Below are positions 43,157-55,005 of a DNA stretch of 64,000 bases, in pieces (position 1 is the first letter of the stretch; every line of letters starts with the position of its first letter). Origin of the DNA: Nemertoderma westbladi (lineage: Eukaryota > Xenacoelomorpha > Nemertodermatida > Nemertodermatidae); the NCBI GenBank assembly GCA_032718475.1, contig JAUCBJ010008428.1, positions 53,858 through 117,857 on the forward strand, in the 5' to 3' direction. The position numbers and the translations under genes are program-made. The notes beneath the pieces were generated by a model. It ran no database searches and had not been told where the DNA came from. It saw only the letters and a program-made list of their open reading frames with translations.

Positions 43157-45110
43157 TGGATCATATTCTGGAACATTTTGATTATCCAGTATTTAGCTGG
43201 CAGCTGGGCAACAAGCCAATACCTATTTAATCATGTTATTATGTACAGTAGCTATTATTCGTACATGTTCTTAAAATTTGGTGTTTTGATTTAATCGATT
43301 TAAATAGCCTCGCGCAGGTGCAAAACCATGTAACATTTGAACGCTCAAAGTCTCAGCTATTTTTCAACGAAATTCAGATTGTGTAACATATTTGGAATCC
43401 TTACATGGCCAGCTTTCTAACAGTACCAACAAATCACTGTAACGTTGAAGAAAAACTGCGGTGTAACTGGTGAAATATCACCGGAGACAATTTTTCCAAA
43501 CACTTGTAGTTAAAGATGGAAAGCAAAAATAAAACTTCTGACTCACCCACGGAGTACTATCACTATCACTATTTCAAATTTCATACAATCTAATTAAGAT
43601 TTGTACAAAAATTTGGCGGGGGAGGGGATGGCTGGTACCTGAATAACGACAACTTATTCCGGGGCACATGGTGTACACGATGATGAGTATTTTATAAGAT
43701 AATTAATTATTCATTACACTTTTTGGTGCTTTACACATTAAATTCGTGTAACTTGTTTCAATTGTTTCAATTCAAAATTTCCCTGCATATCAAAAAGGAA
43801 TGTATAAAATATTACTTTGCCCCACTGCTAATATATTTATTGAGTAAAATAATATTCTAAATTACTACGAAAACTGTCGTAGTTTAAGTAATTTTGTATT
43901 TGCGGTGAAATAGCTATCGATTGCATGTGAAAATAATTGAAGTGCTACAAATGTACGGTGGCTGATTGAAGTATTTATATTTTAATGCACTGTACAAGAA
44001 ATAATTGGCAATTATTAAATATAACAAAACTTATTAATATTTAGGTGATGATTAAAGACAAGTCAGTATTGGGCGGTTACGTCTAGGCCGCGTAGCCACG
44101 CTCCATCCCCGAAACCAAGTCCACGCCAGCTGCGTCTACCTCCTCGGAGGCACAACGAACTAGAACGGAGTAGGGTAAAAAATGCCCAAGGAATTACAAT
44201 AAATAAGTTATTACTGTAGTGTTACAATTATTTACCTTTTGTGTAGAGTAACAGTTTCAGAGTCCCGATTTGTTGGTTACACGATGTGAGTGTGTAGAGA
44301 AATCAGAATTTCTACAGAGCCAAAATCTTGAAACTTTCGTTTCAAAAAGTATGTCTAATGCTGCAGAATGTTTCCCAACCCCATTTTATGATTATATTTA
44401 TGGCCTTGAAATATTTGTTCATATTTGATCGAAGTTTTATTAATATCTCAACATACTGAATCTTTGATAATTAAGATAAGATGATAAATTATACTCAAAA
44501 TGTTAATCCCGCAAGTCTGATCCTAATTAAACACGGAAGACACACAGTCACTATAGACTTAGCAGAATTTCGATGCATTATGAATTCAATTTGTATGGAT
44601 GTTGAGTTGTTTATATTTGGTAATCTTTACATTTATGTCGCCTCATGTGATACTAAAAACTAAATAAATAAGATATGATAATAAATTGTATGAATAATGT
44701 TAATCCCAAAATGTCTGAGCCTGATTAAACACAGAAGAAACAACCCTGGCAGACCTAGCAGAATATTCGATATATTTTAAATTAAGTTTGAATAGGATAG
44801 TATCAGATCGTGACGTGACAAGAGACGAAAAATGGCGAAAACTCTTCGAATGTATGGAAAACAGACGAAAACAGATAGAAGGTTTAAAAATAACCCTCCA
44901 TGCACCGAGGTGAAATCAAAACTAAAGTTAACAAAGTGTTACAAACCATTTAAAATTTAGCTGCGTTTACTGTGTCACCAAATTAATATTACTTTCTCCC
45001 CACTAGGCCTACAATAACACAGTTACAGTACTAAGGTGTACCGGTGCGCCAAACTACAGTACTACTACTACTGGTATCGGCATGCTGCATTGCAGCTGTA
45101 TTTTTAAGAA
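43157..45110. other. AT-rich spacer with diverged repeats, no gene seen
   Basis: 43320-43720 is the inverted counterpart of 33087-33290 plus 30590-30715. 44472-44600 and 44667-44790 are direct duplicates (ATGTTAATCCC, TTAAACAC-GAAGA, GACTTAGCAGAAT-TTCGAT). The 60-codon frame at 44481 lies in that repeat and looks non-coding. Confidence 0.6.
43320..43720 (-). repeat. Inverted copy of the repeat at 30590/33087
   Basis: In reverse complement it reads ACACCATGTGCCCCGGAATA, GTCGTTATTCAGGTACC, then TTTCACCAGTTAC, matching both left segments in order. Here the two segments are only about 100 bp apart. The left copy is stretched by the palindrome and the 1.6-kb TIR element. Confidence 0.6.
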
Positions 45111-46856
45111 TGCTGTGCCGGCTTGTCGACAAAATTGCGCCGCCACAACTCCCTATCACCCATGACATTTGCTAGATCATCCGCATCTTCAAGGCCAGTG
45201 TCTGTCCATGGGCTGTCCACCATGCTTATTTACTCCATGAGGCTGCCATAGTACAAGATTATGCACTGGCTGGTCCTCACGGCGAAAGCAATGTCCTGCA
45301 AAGCGGAGGCGATTTTGTTCTAGTGTCAGGCCTGGGGGAACCAATGAGACACCTCCAATGTTATATAGTGTCTGGTTGGAGATGTGTGCATTGTACTTGA
45401 CACAATGAACCCGGCGTAGCATTCTTGTGAATGTGCCATCCAGAGATTTGTGGTCCTGAGCAGTTAGAGCCCAGCATGGACTCCCGTAGAGGAGTACTGG
45501 AACTACTGCTGCTCTAAATAATCGGACCTTAAGTTTCCCGATTCATTCTCGGTGACTTCCAAATCCTGGAAAGCCTATTCAAGGCTGCCCATGCCTTTCC
45601 CTTACGTATTCGAAGGTCCTCTCCCACCTGACTAACAGAAGTAAGCAGGTAACAGAAGTCGTCCACATGCTCAAGCATACCATCCTTTGAGCTTATGCTC
45701 ATCCGATCAGAGACTTGCTGAGGACTTTCAAAGTTAACTGTCAAAATTTTGGTCTTTCTGGAGTTAATAAAAAGACCAACACTAGAAGCAGCATGTTCTA
45801 ATGAGCTGAGGAGCCGTTGGGCTTACTCTAGTGATTCTGAGAGTACTCCTAAGTCATCAGCAAAGTCTAGATCAGTTAGGTACTTGGAAGGATTTCCTCG
45901 ACTTCTGGAGCCAGTAGGTGGAGTTATCATCACCCCATCATCATTATGATGATCTAAGGACATGCGTAGAACATAGTCAACCACAATAATGAACAAGAAT
46001 GGTGCAAGTGTGTCTCCTTGGAGGACGCCCCATAACAATTCAAACGGTTCTGTGTCACCGTCAACAGTAGACACAAATGTTGTCGAACCATCGTATACTG
46101 ATCTTATTGCTGCAATAATTTCATCAGGAATACCATATAATGAAAGTATGCTGAACATACATGAGCGAGAGACTGAATCAAAGGCCTTGAAGAAGTCAAC
46201 AAAGATAACAGCCAGATGCCTGTCTTTCTTTTTTGATAATTCTTCAATTATCCTTCTAAGTGCCAAAATGGGCTCCATGGTCCCTCGACCTTTACGGAAC
46301 CCATTCTAATTTCAACGGAGCAGTCTCTCAATGGGATCCCTGATGCGATTTAATAGAATCCTATTGTATAGCTTTGCAGCAATCGAGATCAATGAGATTC
46401 CCCGAAGAGAACCATAGAGTGTTAGGTTGCCCTGCTTGGGAACTGGCTCCAACTTATTTGTTTTCATTTCTTGTGGGACTCTTGTTGTTCGGTACATATC
46501 TACTATGATGGGATAGATGAGCTTTAAACACTCAGGTATTTTAAAGACCTCAGGGGGAACACCATCTACTCCACTGGCACGATTGGTCTTAATGCTCTTT
46601 GCAGCAGCCTTCACTTCTGCAAAGGAGATATCGCCATCGCCAATGGGAATATCTGGGAGTACAGACTCAGACACTTTTACTTCTATAAAGTTATCAGGCA
46701 ATACCCTGTCATTATTGAGGAGCTTTTCAAAGTGGGCTTTCCAACCATTGAGGCGATCGGCTGGTGATTCAGCCTTAACCTTGGTGGTTGGTTGGCTTTT
46801 CCGCCCAGTAAGCAAGTTGATCGATTTCCATGCCCATTTCCAAAAGATGCGATGAA
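45111..46856 (-). pseudogene. Non-LTR reverse transcriptase remnant
   Basis: The remnant lacks an endonuclease. From 46856 down: SINLLTGRKSQPTTKV, WKAHFEKLLNND, NRASGVDGVPPEVF, LEPVPKQGNLTLYGSLRGIS, then two in-frame stops near 46305-46312. After them come NGFRKGRGTMEPILALR, VIFVDFFKAFDSVSR (catalytic Asp), WGVLQGDTLAPFLFIIVVDY and LDFADDLGVL (catalytic FADD). Later frames give a YL...VGEDLRIRKGKAWAALNRL segment and, at 45422-45189, a tail RLRFAGHCFRREDQPVHNLV. At least three frames and several stops make it dead. It is the same RT type as 57215-63096; clade not assigned. Confidence 0.85.
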
Positions 46857-48778
46857 TTTATATTGAGTTATTAGAATACTACAGCATGTTTGTTGTTTCA
46901 CCATTTCCATGACAACCGGTAATAACACCAAGTCAGCTACCGATTCAGATTTGTTATCATATCAAAATGAATGGCCAGAAGCTAGGTCTTCCCAAAAATA
47001 TAAGTTCTGTGTGGTTACCAAAAAGTATCCCCTATATGCTGGCTGGCCCATGGACTAATTTGTTTCTCTAAAGTTAAATGCTATACTGTAGTATTAAAAG
47101 TTCTTAATCCAATATTGCGTGCTGATTGGCTACAGCAAATGATATCATTCTCAACTTTTAGGGGGGAGGGGGGTGGGGGGGGGGGGGGGTCGGCGGTGGG
47201 GGGTTGGGGGGTATGCCCCCCCCCCCTATGAACCTATTTTTTAAATGTCTTGTCAATTAGTGTTAAATGATAATATTGCTATTTCGTCATGGCCAACCAC
47301 TGTGTGGAAGGCCAAATATCCTCTCTATGAACATTTTAAAATTTATAGTCTCTCCCTAGCGGCTGGCGGCGGAATTAATGATTTCACTAAAAATGCTACT
47401 AATCCCTCAATCTTGGTAAAAATGGTAATATTTATCAAAATTCCATAAGATTACTTTTAAAGAGCTTTCAAAGCCTCCAAAGTTCAAATTGATCCAAAAA
47501 CGAAGAAAATTGGTTGAAAAATGACGAGTAGTAATTTGAAAATGAAAAATGTCATTCCGAGAAAATGCCCTTCAAAATTTAAACCTTCGCGCCAAAATTG
47601 GTTGTCTGTGTTCTGGTTGGTTAATTATTTCTGGCTATCTGTGTTCTGGTTGGTTAATTATTTCCGGCACGAAGGATGCAGACCAAAGAGCTAACATTTT
47701 CATTACGGGGGTTTTCGGGGTCGCTGAATAATTAATGTTTGGTGGAATCTAGTCTGTCTGTCTGTTGGTTTTCTTTCTTTCTTACAATTTGACGGACAGA
47801 CCATCATACCGAAAAACAGTGATAACTCGAGAACTGAAAGAGGTCTTGCTAAGCGGTTTTCAGATTTATAATCATCATTAAATTCTGCTCTAGATTAAAT
47901 AAAGAAACAACAATTTGAATTTGACCAAGGGGGTATACCCCCCCCCCCCCCTCCCTTAAGTCGTGGCTCTTTTAACTGCGTACCAAACCGGGGTTGCAAT
48001 AATATAACTTCTGTTTTATCAGTATTTAAGTTTTAATAGGTATTCCCTCATCCAGCCAAAAATATCATACAAGCAGCCCTCCGTCATTTACTGTTGTATT
48101 ATTAACGTCAATTGCGGTTTAAAAACAATATATAATTATGAATCATCAGCATATAAATGAAATAATATAAGCGATATTTCCGTTTAACTTTGGATAGTTA
48201 ACTAGTATATATATAGGGAATATCAGGGGCCCCAAAACAGAACCTTGAGTGTTCCGGCAAAAACAATATCATTTGTCAATAGATATTGACCTTAGTGAAA
48301 TATGAATATGTAAAAACATATCTAAGTAAATTCCGTGCCAAAAGGAATTTATTTGTGGGTAATGCTTCGTTCCTTTTATTGTGGATATGAATATAGAGTT
48401 ATGTCTAGTAAAATATTGCAATATTAAAGTATTATTTGTTATAATAACGCTCATTGATATAATACAATATATTGGCCTAAATTATACTTAAATCAATATT
48501 CACTAAATAATCTACTAACACATAATAATCTATAAACCCATAACAACAAATCACTGGCACTACCAACTAATGAATGTTGTGTGCTGCCTTATATACTCAT
48601 ACGTGATGAAGAGATGATATGAGATGATAATTGGTTACAATGTAGGAAAGCTGATTTCATGAGCCTTGATATTGGAAGTGTGTGAGATAACCAATAAGAG
48701 CTGACCAATTATCACTGTCACTGTGTTGACATTATATTGTGTTTCAGTCAACGTCTAAATCTGAGAGTGACTAGAAGC
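46857..48778. other. AT-rich spacer with G/C runs, no gene seen
   Basis: 47161-47226 is nearly pure G with a short C run. 47598-47632 and 47633-47667 duplicate CTGTGTTCTGGTTGGTTAAT with flanks. 47938-47951 is a C run following GGGGGTATACC. Short frames at 47245 and 47549 have no coding character. Confidence 0.6.
47820..47965 (+). repeat. Dispersed repeat copy matching 29590-29735
   Basis: Shares the ordered motifs GATAACTCGAGAACTGAA, GGTTTTCAGATT, and GGGGGTATACCCCC followed by CTTAAG with the other copy. Confidence 0.55.
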
Positions 48779-49185
48779 TATAGGGGCTGTTGCGCTGTCA
48801 GTCAGAGAGGTAACAGCCCATGGGGTAAGGATTTACCCATGGGGCGCTAACTATCAGATAGTATGATACCAACTGTCAGACAGTTTTTTTCAACTATCAG
48901 ATAGATGATCGCCCAGTTCTGCAGTTACAAGTTGCCCTCAGTTGTATTTTTTAAATCCCGAGTGTTGTTGACGCAGTCTGCTGGTCTGTTACTTCCGAAA
49001 TCGTTGATCGTGGTGCCCGTGCCGGAATTCTGGCTTTGATTAAAAATACTGAACTGCTGAACGATGGCGGAATCTACGAAACCCGGCCGGATTCCTAATC
49101 CGAGGAGGCGACGGATTCAATTAAACATAAACAATGACACGATCGCGATGGACAACGGAATGTCTATTCAATCCATAACGATACA

Positions 49186-49395
49186 ATGGCGACGGAGTCT
49201 ATTACAGTATTAAACATGCAACCAAAGCGATCACACGATGGCGAGGTAATCTACAAAACACAGAATGACAGGAAGGCGACGGAGTTTATTAAACCCAGTA
49301 AGATGGTGCATAGCGAAGCGATCGAGATGGATAACGGAGTCTATTACAGTATTAAACCTGGAACGAAGACGGTGGAGTCTGTGTTCCAAGCCTAA
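49186..49395 (+). other. Short frame over an internal diverged repeat
   Basis: The 69-codon frame reads through diverged direct repeats of about 100-150 bp, seen as GATGGATAACGGAGTCTATT and ATGGCGACGGAGTCTATTAC with TATTAAAC. Similar units start near 49100. I do not think it is a gene, though the region is less AT-rich than its surroundings. Confidence 0.3.
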
Positions 49396-50359
49396 CTAAA
49401 CCTGGAACAATGCGAACAAGGCTACCGGTACTGTAAAGTTAGACTAGACCGTAGACTGGTTGAGATTGAGATAGTTTATTGCGCAATAGTCAAATATATG
49501 GTTATGGTTAATTATGACATAAACACCAATTAATTAAATATCCATAAATATTAACAACAGCACTTATTTATTTAGTGGTTACATCGAGCTGCGCGGGGAT
49601 AACCTGGTTTGTGAGATTAACTTGCCAATACTAACTCAATACAATTTGCTTTCTTCGAATTCCTAATAATATATTTTAATCTTAATAATAATTATTCAAC
49701 ATCAATTATTTTATAAGTCTTGTCAATGTATAAGATTGCTAAAGACTAAAGAGCTAACTTTAGGATAATCGGCCTTATATTTTTAGAATTATTATAATTA
49801 ATTTTGTTATGTTTATAATGTATGTAATGAATTGTATCTTTTGACAGACTACTTGATGCGCGACCGTGATATTAAAATTAAATGGTGCCGAAATATTTTC
49901 ACTTAACTGCAGGTAGGGGGGGGGGGGGGGGGGCAATCAATATTCTTCCCTCTCCAGGTGAAAATCGACGCAAATAACAGCTTGTTTACTACTAAAATAA
50001 AACTCCATCCTGTTCTATAGGAAAAAACATTATAGGGGAAATTTTAGCAAGTTGTGTTTATTTTAGCCGATAGACAAGATTACATGTTTACCAAGTTTGG
50101 TATAATTTAGTCAAAGATTGAATGAATTACGATTTTAAATTATCAGTGGAGGGTGAAGGCGGCGGGCCAGGATTCAGTTTTACTTGAATAAAGAATAGTG
50201 ATTAAACCAAGGGATACGCGATATATGACACTGCTGTATTGATTTCGAAACATTTAATTCAAAACTATATAAATGTTAATATAATTTTGGATTTTTTTTT
50301 GTAATAATTAACAGATGAATTATATTTCATTAATTTATTTTTTTTATCTAATCACATTA

Positions 50360-50740
50360 TTAAATAACGAAGCACAGAAATAATACTAAGATTGAATTGA
50401 AGGTACAGTACCGAATTGAATATTTGAGATTGCATAAGATAGAGTATTGAATATCTTCGGCCGTCATCCCGTTGGTGACTCCATTGGCAACCATTTCGAC
50501 AGTTTCGGCTCTTGAGTCCCCGAATAGACCGATGGTCGGCGTGGTTGCTGTCCCCATGACTGAGGCTGCATTACAAACCAAATTGACATCTCCAGGCGCT
50601 GGAGCAGAAACTGGCGTGACTGCGGTTCGTGGGTGGCACTGTGGAGACGAGCCCCGATCTCCCGGGGGAAGGTGGATGTCTCTGGACCGGGGCGGCCAAA
50701 GGTCTCAAAGCAACGGGGTGAAAGAAATGGCCCCGGTCCA
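50360..50740 (-). other. GC-rich, possibly exonic island inside the TIR element
   Basis: On the minus strand a frame is open from about 50710 to 50360 without an ATG start. It reads through proline-rich sequence, then VNLVCNAASVMGTATTP, IGLFGDSRAETVEMVANG and MTAEDIQYSI. Codon composition is far more GC-rich than the flanking AT-rich DNA and ends abruptly near 50450. This looks like a captured exon or a piece of an unidentified gene carried by the transposon. I recognise no family. Confidence 0.35.
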
Positions 50741-51406
50741 TTAGGTCGCGATACTTAAGTTTTTAATGCGCTCCGCCCTCAGCCCCCTCAGCTGAGTGCC
50801 CCCCGCCGCGCCAATGATGGTTTGTTGAAGGTGGCTGGGGGCCAGTGGATCTAGTAATAATTAACGCAAAGATATGATTAGGTAGGCCTATGTGATATTA
50901 GTTTCTCAAACCAAAGCTATCCATCCATTGACGTCCAAATATATCCAATTTCTCAATCCATACTAATCAGTATGTAATAATGTACACTGTAATGCAATAA
51001 TGTCAATGTCCAACCAAACAATGAGTTGAGTGTTATCGGACCAGCCTCCGAGAAATGTTAGGCTAACGGCACCTCGCTCTGTCGCATCAGTTTTTGTAGT
51101 GGTCTAGTTCCAAGTTCCAGGCTACCAGAATCCGTTAGTGGATGATATAGAATCTGCACATCCTGACATCTGTGCAACTCCTGAACTCAGGCGAGCATTT
51201 TACAGATGGTGGTCGAATTTATATGGTCTTGTACCGCGAAACCGTGTATTATTTACAGATGTAGGCTAAATTTTGGGTCTTGTACCGTGCACAGTACTGG
51301 TGGGCCTACACAGCTACTGCTATTTTGCCTAATACAGGTCCCAGAGGTAAATCCTTACCCTAAGGGCTGTTACCTCTCTGACTGACAGTGCAACAGCCCT
51401 CTCTCA

Positions 51407-51681
51407 CTAGAAGCGGGATGATAATGAGTTATTGGATTATAGGTATGGAATGATAGAATAAGATAATGTAACTTTATTTATTTATTTACTTTATTACATT
51501 ATTTATTTATTTACTTTAAATAACTTTATTCATTTATTACATTATTATATTATTTGAACTTATTTGTTTTCTGAGATAGAGCGCACTAGAAATATTTTAA
51601 TGCTACGCTCTTTAATGACGCACTAGAAATATTTTAATGCTACGCCATTATTGTTACGCTTGACTTGCAGACTGACTTGCA
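51407..51681. repeat. Short direct repeats between elements
   Basis: TTATTTATTTACTTTATTAC-type repeats (51475-51540), then two copies of GCACTAGAAATATTTTAATG with CTACGC (51583-51620, 51621-51650). Confidence 0.7.
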
Positions 51682-52190
51682 TTAACATTGAGGCAAGCCA
51701 TAATTAATAAGTTTCGCTTTGGAAAATGTATTACGAACCTTTTGTAATCTATTAGAGAGGTAGGACTGGAACCAATGTAATACACTACCACCAACACCAA
51801 TTTCATACTCCAATATTTCTAATAATATGCAATAACACACTAATAGAGAGTTTACTGAAAGATGTCGGCATTGTATCATGGGGGATAGTTTTCGATTTAG
51901 ACTGTTTAACTAGTTCTTCCACCTCAGGTTCAGTAACCTGCTCAAATTCGAGCGCTGATCTTCAACATCAATATTAGCCAGTTGTTGTAGAAGGCTCAGA
52001 TCCAACAACTCGCTCAGATGTATTTCTTGAACAGTCCACACCCATTTCGTCCCGAATAGATTTTATTTTAGTATCATAGAAGTCTGCAAATGTGTTTCCA
52101 AGTACCTCATCAGAATCATGATTTGGTAGAATATTAATACTCTTTCGATATAGAACCTAAGACAGAGAAGAGCTGTTTTTGGTTACCTTT
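51682..52190 (-). pseudogene. Jockey/CR1-like non-LTR fragment
   Basis: From about 52180 down the strand encodes, with stops, LGNTFADFYDTKIKSIRDEM and FEQVTEPEVEELVKQSKSK, the linker between endonuclease and RT in CR1/Jockey elements. After a gap comes ILEYEIGVGGSVLHWFQSYL then SNRLQKV and YGLPQC, the RT segment before the G-x-PQG box. The catalytic YADD region and most of RT are deleted. Confidence 0.7.
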
Positions 52191-52950
52191 GTTCTGTTCG
52201 ATGTTACCGTAATAAACGATATTTAAAAGGAAACCCAAATCCAAATTAGATGAAGATTATTTCTACCAGGAATTAACATTGTAGAAACCAATTTAGGCCA
52301 TTGCAGTGTATAATGGAGGGACATATTAATCATAAATTAGTTTGGGTAATTTCATAAATCTAGGGGCCAATGACTTGGGCTAGTAATCATATATTGGGGA
52401 CGAGTTCTGATGTTTGCTTTATCAATAATAGTTAATGGGAGTGCTCACATTACAATATTCACAGTTGCAGTGAAGACAGAATTATAAACCAATCAAGGAA
52501 ACAGTATCGCTTTTCAAATTAAGAGAATTAAGAATTAAGAATAAAGAAGAATTAAGAATTAAGATAATTTTATAAAGACCCGGGGCCGTATTAATAAAAG
52601 TCAGCTATAGAAAAGTGAGCCACATTTGCGTGGGTGGCCTAGAATCCGGAACATCCATATCCACCATCAAAAACCATCTCACTAACAGGAACATCGAAGT
52701 TGATAACGTGTTTAACATAACCCCTCAAACTGTTAATCCTAACCAGAACAACTCCCAGCCACTAACACCCCAAGTGAGGTCTTTCACATTGTGTGCCACA
52801 CCTCAGTGGTTGCCGACGCTGTTTACGCACCGAACTGCTGGCCAAGAGGTACAATAATTAGACGACACCTTCTTGGAGAAGAAGACAGAGCCAATCTAAA
52901 TTAAAGTTGCAACATAAAAGTGGATTGACACAACCAGCTGTTTGACTGGT
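52191..52950. other. Spacer with a possible ORF1-like frame
   Basis: A plus-strand frame at 52615-52857 begins MSHICVGGLESGTSISTIKN and later has VRSFTLCATPQW. This vaguely resembles the RNA-binding ORF1 of non-LTR elements (I-x-VGxL...T...I..HL). It is short and its end looks out of frame. Near 52510-52570 are AATTAAGA-type simple repeats. The rest shows nothing. Confidence 0.3.
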
Positions 52951-52954
52951 CTCC

Positions 52955-53500
52955 CCTGAGACTACTGTTTCCTCTGAGACTGTTGTTTCCCCTGAGACTG
53001 CTGTTTCCCCTGAGACTGTTATTTCCCCAGAGAGTACTTTTCTCCTGAGACAGTTGTTTCCCCTGAGACTACTGTCACCCCTGAGACTGATGTTCCCCCT
53101 GAGACTGCTGTTTCCCCTGAGACTGCTGTTTCCCCTGAGACTGCTGTTTCCACTGCGACTGCTGTTTTGCCTGAGACTGCTGTTTCGCCTGAGACTGCTG
53201 TTTTCCCTGAGACTACTGTTTCCCCTGAGACACTTTTTCCCCTGAGACTGCTGTTTCTCCTGAGACTGCTGCTTCCCCTGAGACTACTGTTTCCCCTGAT
53301 ACTGTTGTCTCCCCTGAGACTGCTGTTTCCCCTGAGACTGTTGTTTCCCCTGAGACTGCTGTCTTCATTGAAACTACAATTTCTTATGATACTACTGCCT
53401 TCCCTCGGATTATGGTTGCCTCTGAGAATACTGTATCCACTGAGACTTCAGTTTCACCAGAGAAGACATCCACCTCCCCTGAGACTACTGTGTAACCAGA
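52955..53500. repeat. 18-bp minisatellite (CCTGAGACTGCTGTTTCC)
   Basis: About 30 units, with variants (ACTACTG, GTTGTTT). Because 18 is a multiple of three the frames read PETAVS or PLRLLF repeats. Small indels shift frame along the array, so a coding role is unlikely. An AT microsatellite follows at 53555-53605. Confidence 0.92.
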
Positions 53501-53639
53501 AACCTCGTCAACTAAACTCAAGATCTTACTGTCAAATATTGACTGATACAGATATATTTTATATATTATATTATATATATTATTATATATATTATTATAT
53601 TTTATATCTTTGAGGATGCAGATGTCTTACTTCGAACTG

Positions 53640-54110
53640 AAACACTATGCGACGCTGATGTAGTTGTTAAAAACTCATATTATCCATTCATCCAACTAAG
53701 AAGTTTCGAGAAGCTAAGAAGTTACTTTGTGGCCGGCCAAGTTACGAGAAGCTAAGAAATTACTTCGCGCCCGGCCAAGTGGAGGCCTGATGATTCTTAG
53801 TAAACCAGAACTAAACCCAAATTTATTAAATCAACATCCTCTTATATAGTTGAGGAGACAAATTGAGCCTTCTTTTTAGTCTTCTACATTACACCAGATA
53901 CACCTCTTGAAAATTATATACTCACGGTAAATGAAGCACTAACAGGAACTCATGAAGAACTGCCTATCATTATAGGAGGGGACTTCAACTGCCGCTTAGA
54001 TTCAGGTACGAGAGGAACAGAGCTTGCATCCAGCCTTGCTGACCTAGGGTTTATCCTACAGTCATTCGGGATTATACACGTACTGTTCTCCTCAAGGACG
54101 TAGTACAATA
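53640..54110 (+). pseudogene. Non-LTR endonuclease fragment
   Basis: At 53870-54100 the strand encodes FYITPDTPLENYILTVNEAL and LPIIIGGDFNCRLDSGTRG, with the GGDFN motif of APE-type endonucleases. Upstream text (53690-53790) holds a tandem duplication of CGAGAAGCTAAGAA-TTACTT with CCGGCCAAGT. Stops interrupt the frame. Confidence 0.65.
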
Positions 54111-54183
54111 CTTATTTTTCATTAAACACCCAGTTTCTGTCTCGTTTCCAAGCGAGCCATCAACCACAACTTCAGCAAATCTC

Positions 54184-54510
54184 TTGCGGAAACATCTGAA
54201 AGTTACTCTGGAATTGGAACTTAGTGTTTACGCAAAGATACCAGTTGATAAAACATTATCGAGGGAGATCAATACAGTCACATTAAGAGAGATATTGCCG
54301 ACGCACGATATCCACTATGAACCTTTTCGTTCTCTGCGAAGCTTTCGCTTCGCTTCGCAGAAAGCGAAAGCTTCTGCTAAGAAGCTTTCTTAGCAGAAAG
54401 AAATTCTGCAATTCCTCATGTCGTGAAGACATCCAGTGCGCTCTTAACACACTACACAACTGGTGCTCATCAAACTCAATGGAAATAAAAAATTTATAAG
54501 GATGACAGAC
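54184..54510 (+). pseudogene. Non-LTR RT scrap
   Basis: At about 54420-54495 the strand reads CREDIQCALNTLHNWCSSNS MEI, the segment after the YADD box in non-LTR RTs (L..W......I-N). It likely belongs to the same decayed element as the endonuclease piece upstream, with the middle deleted and a palindrome-rich insert between. Confidence 0.5.
54330..54400. repeat. Two adjacent near-perfect palindromes
   Basis: TCTGCGAAGC / GCTTCGCAGA (54333-54361) and TTCTGCTAAGAA / TTTCTTAGCAGAA (54372-54398) form two hairpins 10 bp apart, linked by shared CGAAAGC/GCTTTCG motifs. Confidence 0.85.
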
Positions 54511-54589
54511 AACTCGTTAATAGCACCCATATGCTAAAGATCGCTCACTTGAACGTGGCTCTCCCCCACATTCAATCCGGTTCGACGCA

Positions 54590-55005
54590 GTTTGTTGCTC
54601 GTTGTTGCTCATTGCTGCTCGTTGCGCTTTATTATTTCTCGTTGTTGGTCATTGTTGCTCGTTGTTGTTCATTGTTGCTTGTTGGTGCTCATTGTTGCTC
54701 GTTAGTTGTACTTTATTATTGCTCGTTGTACTCTATTATTGCTTGTTGTTGCTCATTATTGCTCATTGTTGCTCGTTGTTGTACTTTATTATTGCTCGTT
54801 CAATCGTTGTTCCTCATTGTTACTCGTTGTTGTACTTTATTATTGCTCATTGTTGCTCGTTGTTGCTCAATATTAATCGTTGTTGCTCGTTCAGTCCTTG
54901 TTGCTCATTGTTGCTCGTTGTTGTACTTTATTATTGCTCATTGTTGCTCAATATAACTCGTTGTTGCTCGTTCAGTCGTTGTTGCTCATTATTGCTCGTT
55001 GTTAT
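54590..55005. repeat. GTTGCTC-type minisatellite
   Basis: Irregular tandem units of GTTGTTGCTCATT and GTACTTTATTATTGCTC. All frames are Leu/Cys/Ser-rich read-through and not genes. Confidence 0.9.

Larger units (their letters stand above)
48779..51406. mobile_element. 2.6-kb TIR element, hAT- or Mutator-like
   Basis: The left end GGGGCTGTTGCGCTGTCAGT, continuing CAGAGAGGTAACAGCCC and GGGTAAGGATTTACC, recurs inverted at 51346-51400. ACTAGAAGC flanks both ends (48770-48778, 51406-51414); it is an 8- or 9-bp target duplication. That length fits hAT (8) or Mutator (9). The outermost few bases of the TIRs differ. No transposase is recognisable. It contains a repetitive segment at 49060-49400 and a GC-rich island at 50450-50840. 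Confidence 0.8.
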
